Positions 37,397 through 46,114 of a stretch of DNA of 64,000 nucleotides are shown piece after piece; positions within the stretch are counted from its first letter, which is position 1; each line of letters opens with the position of its first letter. The position numbers were made by a program, and so were the translations under genes. Source of the DNA: JAGVPT01 sp035505655 (GTDB lineage: Bacteria > Bacteroidota > Ignavibacteria > UBA10030 > UBA8401); the NCBI GenBank assembly GCA_035505655.1, contig DATJQP010000125.1, forward strand, positions 1 through 64,000. Reading direction: 5' to 3'. The notes beneath the pieces are model-generated. The model was not told where the DNA came from and made no database searches. It was given only the letters and a program-made list of their open reading frames with translations.

Positions 37397-39790
37397 CTAT
37401 TTCAGGAGCATGAGCTTCTTTGTCTGTGTGAAGCTCCCGGCGGTCAGCTGATAAAAATAGACTCCGCTTGCAAATTTCGATGCGTTCAAAGTAACCGTGT
37501 ACAGACCGGGCGACTGCATCGTATGCACCAACGTCTGTACCTCTCTTCCCAAAATATCATAGACTTTGAGCGTTACCTCGGAAGTCCTGGCGACGCTGTA
37601 TCTGATATTTGTGGAAGGATTAAATGGATTCGGGAAGTTTTGTTCCAGGCTGAACGCGGACGGTGGGTTCGACGCAATTTCCACCCCCGCGAGCGGGTTG
37701 TTCTTGATGTAAGTCGCCATCCACAACAAGGCCGGCCTTGCGGTCCCATCCGCGCGAACCAGGTAGGCTGAAGAGGTTGGCGCCCACATTTCATTTTCTT
37801 TGTATCCCCAAAGAGTAATCCCTTTCACCGCAGGAAATTGCCAGAACATCGGGAATATCTTTTGGTACTGTTGCATCTGATAGTTGTCATCCGGTGTTCC
37901 GCTATTATTCAGGTTTCCCAGGTCCATCTCAGAGATATAAATGGGGACGCCCGTGGCCGCAAGTCGGACCAAATTCCCCTTTAGAGTGCTTGTGTCGGTG
38001 TTCTCTATTTCACCGTCGTGGCATTGTACGCCGATTCCGTCTATCAATCCTTGTCCCTTCAACAAAGTGATAATCTGCGCGTACGAAGTCGCGGCTCCGT
38101 TGTCATTGATGATGTTGTAATCGTTAATGAGCAGCTTTGTCGTGGCGGGCATGTATTTTCTCGCCAGTTTGAAAGCGTTGATGAGCCAGTCCCACCCCGT
38201 CGTGCCTTTACCGCCGAGGGCCTTTTCATAATTGGCGGTTCCGTTAATACCGTCCGGAGGATTATGTCCCGTCAGGGGCTCATTGACGACGTCGATCATG
38301 TCAATGTTCGGGTATCGTTGTCCGACCATCCTGATCCATGTTTCGATGTAAAGGTATTGCGTTGCAGAATCGAGACCGGAGATCCACGAAGGCTGCTGTT
38401 GTCCCCAAATCAAATTGTGATCTTTGAACACAATCCCATGACTCCGGGAGTAATTGTACACTTTGTCCAGTCCACTCCAATTCCATTGGGTTGTATCCAT
38501 TGTTGTTCCAACGGAACCCCACTTCCCCACGTTGCCGGCAGTCGTCTGGTTCCAATAGTTAGCGAAATTCGAGTCCGGTGAATCGTCAGTATTCCCGAGA
38601 AATTTTGCCAGCCCTGCTGCCAATGGTGGGCCACCATAAATATCGGAAGGGCTCACGACACCCACCCCCCCTTTGTCCAGACTGCCCACACTGAAATGCA
38701 GAGATGATTTCCCGAAGGCGAGCTTGTCGATATCCAAGCCGCGGCTTCCACCGCCGATCTGGAAAGTCCTCGTAAGACTATCCAGACTGACAGAGAACGG
38801 ATTCCCCATTGCGCCTTGGTACGCATTCTTGGTAAGGTTGACCCACTTCCAGACTCCGGTGCCGGCTGTGCCGGGACCATCCACAAAATAGGTTGACACG
38901 GAGAATCCCGCCGAGTCAAGGCCGTCTACGGCAATCCAGTCGCTGCCCGAGGCGGCGTTTTTCGCGCCGAAACCGTTGGCGTAGAAAAAGCTGCCGCTGC
39001 CTGAATCGACTCGAACGCGAGCGAAGAGATTATACATCCCCGAATCTGGAAATTGAACCTGGTACGTTATCATACGGCTTGTGTCGCCGGGGTACATCGA
39101 GGATGAGGAGTTTGTGCTTACCTCAACATACGATGCGCTGCTGTCTTTCAATGCCGGAAAATTGCCGCCGCGGATTCCGGATTCCGCCTCCACAGCCAAA
39201 GGCTCCTTGCTCGCGTTTGGATCCACGATCTGGAGGTTGTCTATGTAAATAGCGTTCCCGGTATCGGCTATACCATAGAAGTGGACGGGCCCCATGATAT
39301 ACGTTGAAGTATCGGTGACGGTGAATTGCATGGAGTATTTTTGCCAGTGAGTCGTCAGCGTAGCAGGACGAATCGCTCCGTATTCTCCGGCGGCGGCGCT
39401 CCACGTTGTGAAATTGACCGTGGCGCCGGCTTTCTGGCTTTTTGCCCACATCGAATAGTTGTAAGGTATCCCCGGTTTCACATGGATGTTGCTTGCAACG
39501 ATCTGGATATCCCATTGGTTGACGCCCAGCCCGTGAACGGTAACTTTCAAGGCCCGGTTTCCTTGTTCTACGGTATCGCTCACGATCTCGAAAACCGGCT
39601 TTGGTTTCACGGTATCCGCCACTTCGATGATCCAGCCGGTGACATCTGTTCCCGTAACCGCTCCAACATTGGAGCTCTCGAAATCTCCGTTGACAACAAT
39701 TTGAGCGCTAAGCCTCCCCGAGGTCGAGCACAGCACGATCACAAGCAAAGAGAACAGCCCCCCCAGAGACCGCCTTGTCATGGTACGCAT
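37397..39790 (-). CDS. GH10 endo-1,4-beta-xylanase with CBM4/9-like and CBM6/35-like domains and T9SS sorting tail
   Basis: About 797 residues from the ATG at 39790 behind GGAGGG. After a signal peptide come a CBM4/9-like domain (about 30-190: VVNGDFESSN, YIDNLQIVDP), a CBM6/35-like domain (about 200-360: AVEAESGIRGGNF, LDIDKLAFG), then a GH10 barrel with KDHNLIWGQQQPSW, acid/base Glu in DVVNEPL (about 504) and nucleophile Glu in YISEMD (about 621). The last 80 residues are a T9SS type A sorting domain (LEQNFPNPFNPSTNIRY, KVYDILGREVQTL). It is therefore expected on the cell surface or outside the cell, cutting xylan. The CBM6/35-like region between two parts of the N-terminal half is large. 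An ATG at 39781 is an alternative start. Confidence 0.92.
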   Translation of the reverse strand: MRTMTRRSLGGLFSLLVIVLCSTSGRLSAQIVVNGDFESSNVGAVTGTDVTGWIIEVADTVKPKPVFEIVSDTVEQGNRALKVTVHGLGVNQWDIQIVASNIHVKPGIPYNYSMWAKSQKAGATVNFTTWSAAAGEYGAIRPATLTTHWQKYSMQFTVTDTSTYIMGPVHFYGIADTGNAIYIDNLQIVDPNASKEPLAVEAESGIRGGNFPALKDSSASYVEVSTNSSSSMYPGDTSRMITYQVQFPDSGMYNLFARVRVDSGSGSFFYANGFGAKNAASGSDWIAVDGLDSAGFSVSTYFVDGPGTAGTGVWKWVNLTKNAYQGAMGNPFSVSLDSLTRTFQIGGGSRGLDIDKLAFGKSSLHFSVGSLDKGGVGVVSPSDIYGGPPLAAGLAKFLGNTDDSPDSNFANYWNQTTAGNVGKWGSVGTTMDTTQWNWSGLDKVYNYSRSHGIVFKDHNLIWGQQQPSWISGLDSATQYLYIETWIRMVGQRYPNIDMIDVVNEPLTGHNPPDGINGTANYEKALGGKGTTGWDWLINAFKLARKYMPATTKLLINDYNIINDNGAATSYAQIITLLKGQGLIDGIGVQCHDGEIENTDTSTLKGNLVRLAATGVPIYISEMDLGNLNNSGTPDDNYQMQQYQKIFPMFWQFPAVKGITLWGYKENEMWAPTSSAYLVRADGTARPALLWMATYIKNNPLAGVEIASNPPSAFSLEQNFPNPFNPSTNIRYSVARTSEVTLKVYDILGREVQTLVHTMQSPGLYTVTLNASKFASGVYFYQLTAGSFTQTKKLMLLK

Positions 39791-39820
39791 CCTTCCCTCC
39801 ACTATTACGTTTGGAAATTT

Positions 39821-39837
39821 GGCGGCGTCTTGCCGCC
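39821..39837. promoter_or_regulatory. GC-rich hairpin in the GH10 leader
   Basis: A perfect inverted repeat GGCGGC-GTCTT-GCCGCC lies 31 bp upstream of the GH10 start, in the likely 5' untranslated region. It could affect translation or message stability. No promoter elements were recognised in the rest of the 230-bp upstream gap. Confidence 0.35.
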
Positions 39838-40021
39838 GATAACAAATGAATTAACTTGCGGAACCGACCCGACATCCCGGGGCAGGCGGGAAAAGCGGAT
39901 CCGCAGCATAACTATAGAATCCTTGTCAGATCGCGGAGACTCGCCCTTCCGCGTAGCCGTCTATTATCTGATGTATCACTGCGCCCATCCCGGCCGGAGA
40001 GGGACGCTCATCACGATAGAT

Positions 40022-41180
40022 CTATTTTGACAATTTCAATTGTCTTTGTTGTAAGTCTTTTGCTTTGCAGTACTTCGGAATTACGCTTAGACATTCATTA
40101 ATGACGGCAAGAGCCGCTTTCAGATCTTTGTTTTTTGAATACGCCAGGGAGCGATTAACCAGTACCGTCAGATCCTCTGAGTCCATAGTATATGCATCGG
40201 TCCAGGCTAGCTTCCCTTCTGTCTTAAGCATCGCGACGGTGTCTGTAAAATTCTATGGCTGAAGCAACTCCGCGAAGTCTCTTCGCCGGTAGTTCGACAT
40301 GCTTTGAGTTTGTCTGACGTACGGCCAGTTTTTCTTCAATACTGTCACGTTATCGTTGCCGATCATGGAGTCGAGTTCTGAAAACTCGACATTGGCACGC
40401 GTAACGCTATCCTGCTCGCCAAACGGAATCGAGGCACCTTCCGCCTTCGGAAGGTCGTCCTCCGCTTCCATCCGCTCACAAAACGCATTCCCCATGAGTC
40501 GATACCCTTACACATTTTGTTCAACGCCAGCATCATCCTGATGAGCGACCGAATGATTGAACCGAACCGACCCCCAGCGCCCCGTAATATTCATTATGCC
40601 CGGCATAGATGAGGATCAGGTCGGGATCTTGATCCAGCACGCCCGGTAAGAGATCCAGCAACGTGTAGGAGCGTATCGCCGTCATGCCCGGATCGTTAAC
40701 CTCGACGGGCGTATTGGGATAGACCAATTCCAGCCGTCTCCGGATGTAGCGGGGAAACGATCCCATCGGGCTGTACGGAAAACCTTCCGCGCTGCTTTCT
40801 CCCAGGACGAAGACTCTGAACGCGTTCGCTTTCTTGTGGATATCGAACTCATCTTCACTGGTCGTGGGGTTGAAGTTGATGCTCGTAAAGTACTTCTTCA
40901 CGATGTCCGGGTTTAAGACCTGCTTGCCTTCTCCGACTTCCACCCATTGATCAAAATTGTCGCCGTACTTCGCGATCCCTAAGCCGGTTTCCAGAATGGC
41001 CAGCGCAATGAGCGGGAGCAGGAGCGATAGCGCGTAGAACCACTGGGGGCTTTTTTTCCTGCCGCCCCGATAATACTTCTGATTTCGGATCGTTGCAGAT
41101 GATACTTCCTGGAAAGTTCATGTATTGAGAGATGATCCTTTTCGGCCAGAACCTGTTTCCGTATGTCGTTGGCGTTTTCA
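40022..41180 (-). pseudogene. Decayed SGNH-hydrolase/TPR-type membrane protein
   Basis: Pieces of one protein lie in several frames. An N-terminal helix-turn-helix-like stretch (HELSRKYHLQRSEIRSIIG, about 41060-41150) runs into a run of seven A's near 41051-41057, where a one-base shift leads into a membrane segment (QWFYALSLLLPLIALAIL) and then the SGNH part (FRVFVLGESSAEGFPYS with the nucleophile Ser, DLILIYAGHNEYYGALGVGS). That frame stops at 40533. Short fragments follow: AFCERMEAEDDLPKAEG with IPFGEQD at 40253-40495, and a TPR-like C-terminus (NRSLAYSKNKDLKAALAVIN) at 40022-40231. Much of the middle of the family is missing, so this is a remnant, not only a homopolymer sequencing error. 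It follows the spermidine-synthase-like gene by a few bases. Confidence 0.7.
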
Positions 41181-41182
41181 CG

Positions 41183-43528
41183 TCAGTTCCGTTTGCCGAG
41201 ACTTGTCCCAGACGGCACGAGGAGGAAGATGAGGAAATACATTCCTAGTCCAGCGAAAAAACTCGCGGTAAATCCCCACGTCATGGAAAGAACAACGGCG
41301 AGGACCGAACCCAGAACCGACATGATCCCGTTCACTCCGTACAGCCAGGGGATATAGCGCACGAGATTCTCCTGATTCAACAATTGGATCAGGGTGGGGA
41401 AAGGAATGCCCAACAAAAAACCGAGCGGTGACAGCAGAATAAAACAGGCAATCGCTCGGAGAGCCAGCCCATACGCGAGCAACCCGTTGAGAATCAACGG
41501 ATGGACGACAAACAGGAGCAGCCCCGCAACGACTATTAACGCTGAAACATTTTTTAACCGCTTGATAACATCCCCGGAATATATTTTCCCGCCGAAGAAG
41601 CTTCCGACTCCCATTCCTACCAGCAGAGAGCCGAGTAAGATTGATAGGGCAATTGTCGGCGAGCCAAGATAGAGAATGAACCGTTGGAACAGCGATACTT
41701 CGAGAATCATGAATCCGACGCCAATGCTCATGAACACCAGAAGAGGAAGCACTACCCTTTCTTTTGTTTTGTCCTTTCTATTTTTTTTCAATCGTGCATT
41801 GATCTTCCTCAACGGAATGATCACCGACAGCAGGGCAACCCCCGACGTGGCCGCCAGGAGGTCTGCAAAGTCGCCCGGCACGCCCTTCACCGTCTTGTAA
41901 AAAAAGGGGCTGTCATCGCGGACGGGAGAGATATCGGAGCTGTTCTCTGCGATGAGTTCCTCAAGTGAGCGATGCTTGTCCGTGATATCCTGCAACAGGA
42001 CATTTTCGACTTCATCGTTCACGGGATTATTGAGATACGGCAGATAGGTTGGCCGGGGAGAATCGGCTGGCAGGAACGCCGAGACGCTTGCTATCGCTTT
42101 GACCTGTGCGGCGGTGTACGCAGACTTTCTGACGACCATTGTCGGACCATACTCGCTCCCGAGGATGATGAGATGGTTGGCTGCTTCAGCATTTCCGACC
42201 CCGTTTTCACCGAAGGCATAGAGGGTTGTCACGAGAAGCCTGACGAGTTCCCACCTGTTATGGAGGGTAAAGATCAGCTGGCCGTTGGGAGTCAGGCTAT
42301 TGAGGTAATCTTTGACGGCCTCCACCGTCAGGAGAAAATTTTCGTTCGAGGCAAGCCCGTCGATGTTTTGCAGCTGTTTGGTCGAAGGAAGGGCCAGGAC
42401 GATGATGGTGTACCGCTCGCGGGTGCTTTTGACGAAATGACGGCCTTCAGCCACCTTGATCTTCACATTCGGAAAGTTGGTGTAGATCCCTCCGTTAAAG
42501 TCGCCATAATCTTTCACTATCTGGACAAAATCCGGGTTCACCTCCACGCCGGTAATATTGTGAACCCCTCCAAGAAGTCCTGCGAGGATTTCCTTGCCTC
42601 CCCCCGGCCCTATGACCAGCATGTTTTCCTTCTCTTCTTTCGGCAGGAAGAAGAGAGGGATTGTCGACGAATTCTGCGCGAGGAGATCCATCAGCACGGT
42701 ATCGTGGTGCGCAATGTCCCCGTTGAACCTGTACATCTGGGATCCTGCCGCGCCGTCGATGAAAAGATCCTTGACAACACCATGAGCGTCATACTCCACA
42801 AGATCCGACCTTCCGTTGCTGCTCCACCTGCTTTCGATGATCGTGGGCTTGATATTCGGATCCTCATAGGTATAATAGATGTCCTTTTCGGGAAAATGAC
42901 CGATAGCAATTTGTCCCAGCAAGTCCGTTTTGCCGAAAATTGTCAGCACAAGAATCAGGCAGAAGAGCGTTGCGGAAAGGAGTATTTGCTTCTTTTTGTC
43001 ACCACCCAGAAAACTGATGCAGGGAAAAAGAAGGACAAGACCCAGGGACAGAATGGCATTGGCGGCGTTGAAGTAATTGAAAAGATAGATCGGCAGAACA
43101 GACCCGAGTGCCGCGCCCACAAGATCTGAGGCATAAATTCTGAAACCGCTCCCGGCGTAGGCGCTGAAAAACTCGGCATAGATGATTCCGGCAAAGAAGA
43201 ACGGAACAAAGACCAGGACAAAATAGATGGCGGGGCTGGTGATCGAGAGGAGAATGATCAGTACGATGGAGCAAATAAGTGAGGCGCCCGTAAGAAAGAA
43301 CAACAGGCTGAGCGTTCTCGGGTTCCTCGTTGATCCTTCCTGCGGTCTCAGCTTGTAGAAGGAGTAGATTCCGCCGCCACCAAGGCCCAAAATAGCCAAG
43401 GACAAAATTATGAAGGCATAATTTTGGACGAAGATCAGTGAAGAAATTCTCGTAGAGAGTATTTCAAAGCAGACAACGACTACGGAGACTACAAGAATAG
43501 TGAGATTTACGCTTCTAGCATTGACCAT
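41183..43528 (-). CDS. Polytopic spermidine-synthase-like protein
   Basis: This 781-residue membrane protein begins with about seven hydrophobic helices (NLTILVVSVVVVCFEIL, YAFIILSLAILGLGGGG), has a central Rossmann-type domain (about 300-500) with the SAM-site-like motif LVIGPGGGKEILAGLLGG and ITGVEVNPDF, and ends with more helices (LVFMSIGVGFMILEVSLF, YIPWLYGVNGIMSVLGSVL). Proteins of this layout are annotated as spermidine/spermine synthase domain membrane proteins. Their activity is not established, and I do not call polyamine synthesis. The ISSLIFVQNYAF N-terminus is echoed by a broken copy at 44.1 kb. It is downstream of a parvulin-like remnant and upstream of the SGNH/TPR remnant, an arrangement that suggests a co-inherited module. 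Confidence 0.75.
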   Translation of the reverse strand: MVNARSVNLTILVVSVVVVCFEILSTRISSLIFVQNYAFIILSLAILGLGGGGIYSFYKLRPQEGSTRNPRTLSLLFFLTGASLICSIVLIILLSITSPAIYFVLVFVPFFFAGIIYAEFFSAYAGSGFRIYASDLVGAALGSVLPIYLFNYFNAANAILSLGLVLLFPCISFLGGDKKKQILLSATLFCLILVLTIFGKTDLLGQIAIGHFPEKDIYYTYEDPNIKPTIIESRWSSNGRSDLVEYDAHGVVKDLFIDGAAGSQMYRFNGDIAHHDTVLMDLLAQNSSTIPLFFLPKEEKENMLVIGPGGGKEILAGLLGGVHNITGVEVNPDFVQIVKDYGDFNGGIYTNFPNVKIKVAEGRHFVKSTRERYTIIVLALPSTKQLQNIDGLASNENFLLTVEAVKDYLNSLTPNGQLIFTLHNRWELVRLLVTTLYAFGENGVGNAEAANHLIILGSEYGPTMVVRKSAYTAAQVKAIASVSAFLPADSPRPTYLPYLNNPVNDEVENVLLQDITDKHRSLEELIAENSSDISPVRDDSPFFYKTVKGVPGDFADLLAATSGVALLSVIIPLRKINARLKKNRKDKTKERVVLPLLVFMSIGVGFMILEVSLFQRFILYLGSPTIALSILLGSLLVGMGVGSFFGGKIYSGDVIKRLKNVSALIVVAGLLLFVVHPLILNGLLAYGLALRAIACFILLSPLGFLLGIPFPTLIQLLNQENLVRYIPWLYGVNGIMSVLGSVLAVVLSMTWGFTASFFAGLGMYFLIFLLVPSGTSLGKRN

Positions 43529-43572
43529 CTCTGTTTGGACGCGATCGCATTAAAGAAAGCCTTTTCGACTAT

Positions 43573-43827
43573 TTACACCCTGTTTTTGTTCTTCCGCCGT
43601 GCATCGATTTCATCCGCAACTTGCCTGCGGCAGTAATTCTTGAACTCCTCTTCCATCCTGTTGCCCTTCACCTTGTCATCTGTGAGCTTTTGTTCCGGCC
43701 GGATCCGAAGGCAGTGAATTACGGCGAACTGTTTCCCGATCGTAGACTCACGGTATTCAATCGGCGCGGCGGACTCGTTCCTCCTCGGGGCAAAGGCCGC
43801 CTTCGCCTGATGGTGTCCTCCTGAAGT
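43573..43827 (-). pseudogene. C-terminal remnant of a second parvulin-like protein
   Basis: The minus-strand frame ending at the TAA at 43573-43575 reads AKAAFAPRRNESAAPIEYRE, then IGKQFAVIHCLRIRPEQKLT, then MEEEFKNYCRRQVADEIDAR. This parallels, in the same order, the C-terminus of the intact parvulin-type gene at 44.2 kb (PIFAPKAF, EPVEF, KYAILKCNYARPAKQLTYEE, DEEFKNFYRDTLENAIKR). No start or N-terminal part is present. It is the trailing end of a paralogue, 44 bp upstream of the intact spermidine-synthase-like gene. The rest of 43828-44049 holds nothing I recognise. Confidence 0.65.
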
Positions 43828-44049
43828 CTCATGCGTTCTCCGCCAACCGTCTGTAGACGAACCTATCCATCAGTTCATTGTCGTCGATGATCTTTCGCGT
43901 ATCCTGAGAGCGGTCCGCCAATGCGGACAATGCCATGGTAAGTAGAAGACCCCTCATTGATTTCACCAAGAGCTTTCTGTAGACATCACGCATAACCCGC
44001 CATGGAAACCAGGTCGCGGAAAAGGAGATCTAAATGTTTGCGGTACGTT

Positions 44050-44232
44050 CTACGCGTGTTGGACGAGACTCGGGGTCACCGCGAGTACTGAGTGCCAGCG
44101 GCAAAAGGGGAGCAAGCTTTTTCGCCGGGAGCTTATACAGAAGTAAGAAGTTCGTGTGCATACTATTTCAAAGCTTATTACCGATGCCGATAGTATGAGG
44201 AAACGCAAATAGGGTTCCCCATTATTCGGCAT
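44050..44232 (-). pseudogene. N-terminal remnant of a second spermidine-synthase-like protein
   Basis: The reading frame starts at an ATG at 44232 inside the last codons of the parvulin-type gene. YLRFLILSASVISFEIVCTR resembles the start of the intact protein at 41.2-43.5 kb (NLTILVVSVVVVCFEILSTR). After TRTSYF the likely homologous text shifts frame (LLPLALSTRGDPE beside ILSLAILGLGGG) and ends within about 60 codons. No methyltransferase-like domain follows. It is best read as the leftover start of a duplicated gene. Confidence 0.5.
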
Positions 44233-45994
44233 TACTTGGTGAAATCATCTTCTCGACGACGTCATAGTAGTATTTAGCGTGATATTGGTCAGCCAGCTTC
44301 CTTTTGATTGCATTCTCCAGCGTGTCCCTGTAGAAGTTCTTGAATTCCTCGTCGATTGTTTTCTTCGCTTCTTCATAAGTTAGCTGCTTTGCCGGCCGAG
44401 CATAGTTGCATTTTAGGATAGCATATTTAGTCTGCCCGCCCTCATCAGTGAATTCAACGGGTTCGGAAACTTCATTCAGCTTCATGGTAAACGCTTTCGG
44501 CGCAAAAATTGGTTTTTCCCTTCCCCCAAATGTTTTGAATTCTCCATCACGCTGTCTGTCATACGTCTCGACAAGATACCTTCCGGTTACTTTTTCAAAT
44601 TCAGTTCCGGATTTTATCTTGGCGGAGGCTTGTTTTGCATCTCCCTGATTGCCAAAAACCATCACGTATATGATTCTCCTCTCCAAATCATAAAAGAGGG
44701 AGTCTTTGTGAGCATCGTAAAAACTGCGGAGATTGTCCTCGGTCAAAGGAGGGATGCGCTGTTCGATCTCTGCCTGGTTATAAAAATAGACTAATCGATC
44801 CCTGATTTCAGGATCTGTTGTAAAGGGGTTGAAGAATTCTTTTCGCAAACCCAAGGCACCGGCTTTTTCGGCAATCTTATCGTTGGTAACGGCCTCTTTG
44901 ATAAAATATTTAATGTCATCCTCATTGAGGCTTCTTTTGACATTGATGGTCAGGACATTTTTTAATAGCCTCAGGTATTCTTTGTAATCAACCTTTCCGC
45001 TTCTATAGGTCATGATGGTTTTATTGTCCGTCGTAGACATTGCCCTCGCCAGACTGTCTTCATATGCTTCGCTGCTGTACGTTGAGATATTGGACCACTT
45101 CGTCAACTGCTTCAACGCAGTCTCATTCCACCGGATACTTGCCGTGTCCAGCAAAGCATCTTTGTCTTTGTTGTATTGGTCGAGACATGGCTGTGTATAA
45201 ACCTGCCGTAAGTATTTGATAAGCGGAGCCCTTGTTTTTTCGAACGGTTCGACAGGAACTTTCTCAATTCCTGTCACTTTCACAACGCTATACTCTGTCT
45301 TTGTAGAAAGAACCCTTACTTCATTTTCTTTCAGACTAAAAATGACATTCCCAGACGGGTCAGAAAGGCTTTGCATCCAGGCAACCGGTGTTTTGTAGCC
45401 ATGATCTTGAGCTGCTTGCTCATCCTGGGAGTATTTCTTAACCAACGCATCAAAATCTGCACCCTTTTCAATTTGTGCCTTGATGGCTAACGCCTTCTTT
45501 TCTATTCGGGCTAATTCGCTCTTTGTGGCCCGCGCAGGCTTCTTTAGCACAATTTCCCGGTAGGCAACCCTTCTATCCATAATTCCATACACTTTTCTTG
45601 CGTAGTCATCACTGGTGTATTTGCTCAAATATTCTTTCTCAAAGTAGTTGGCAACCAATGCTTCGTTGATGATGCGGCTGAGGCTCTGGATCAGTACCGT
45701 GTTTGTGTCCAAATGCCTTTCGAAAAAGTCAACTCGCTTCAGTTGCCTTTCCATCAAATCTTCCAATGCATGCCTGTATGCCTCCGATTTCACTCTGTAC
45801 CTTTTGTCATAATTCCGGTCATACACATATTCTCTCAATTCATCAAACACTATTGTTTTTCCGTTGTCGTATTCTGCCACTACGTCGTCATGGACATTCT
45901 TGTTTGCAGAACATCCGTTTTCGATAAGAATGGTTGCGGCCGCTAACATCATCAACATCAATCGAGGGATTCTTGCTGGGGTTCTCTGTTGCAT
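44222..45994 (-). CDS. Parvulin-type peptidyl-prolyl isomerase, probable exported lipoprotein
   Basis: This 590-residue protein has a hydrophobic N-terminus (LMLMMLAAATILIENGC) with a Cys that could be lipidated, though the residues before it are not a classic lipobox. An alpha-helical SurA-like N-part (about 30-140) is followed by a parvulin-like region (RRVAYREIVLKK, GADFDALVKKYSQDEQAA, VIFSLKENEV; about 145-260), a helical linker, and a second parvulin-like region (RRIIYVMVFGNQGDAK, IFAPKAFTMKLNEVSEPVEF; about 430-540). It would assist folding of outer-membrane or exported proteins in the periplasm. Its stop overlaps the start of the broken spermidine-synthase-like copy by 11 bp, showing the two were once coupled. 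Confidence 0.82.
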   Translation of the reverse strand: MQQRTPARIPRLMLMMLAAATILIENGCSANKNVHDDVVAEYDNGKTIVFDELREYVYDRNYDKRYRVKSEAYRHALEDLMERQLKRVDFFERHLDTNTVLIQSLSRIINEALVANYFEKEYLSKYTSDDYARKVYGIMDRRVAYREIVLKKPARATKSELARIEKKALAIKAQIEKGADFDALVKKYSQDEQAAQDHGYKTPVAWMQSLSDPSGNVIFSLKENEVRVLSTKTEYSVVKVTGIEKVPVEPFEKTRAPLIKYLRQVYTQPCLDQYNKDKDALLDTASIRWNETALKQLTKWSNISTYSSEAYEDSLARAMSTTDNKTIMTYRSGKVDYKEYLRLLKNVLTINVKRSLNEDDIKYFIKEAVTNDKIAEKAGALGLRKEFFNPFTTDPEIRDRLVYFYNQAEIEQRIPPLTEDNLRSFYDAHKDSLFYDLERRIIYVMVFGNQGDAKQASAKIKSGTEFEKVTGRYLVETYDRQRDGEFKTFGGREKPIFAPKAFTMKLNEVSEPVEFTDEGGQTKYAILKCNYARPAKQLTYEEAKKTIDEEFKNFYRDTLENAIKRKLADQYHAKYYYDVVEKMISPSNAE

Positions 45995-46060
45995 TGTATG
46001 ACCGGAAGTTATTTCTACGTATGAATGTTTTGTCCGGCGAATTCTTTGACTTGCCAGATA

Positions 46061-46092
46061 AATAAAACCCCGACCTGAGTCGGGGTTTTATT
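46061..46092. terminator. Strong bidirectional hairpin terminator
   Basis: A 14-bp perfect stem, AATAAAACCCCGAC, closes over a CTGA loop against GTCGGGGTTTTATT. The A-tract on one side and T-tract on the other make it a plausible intrinsic terminator in both directions. It lies 23 bp beyond the stop of the minus-strand beta-helix gene and would end the receptor/beta-helix transcript. Confidence 0.88.
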
Positions 46093-46114
46093 CCAGGAAC
46101 AAGATGCGTCTTTC

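Noticed and set aside
41183..43528. True polyamine (spermidine) synthase
   Set aside because: Only the nucleotide-binding core resembles it; the protein is flanked by many membrane helices, and nothing nearby belongs to polyamine metabolism.
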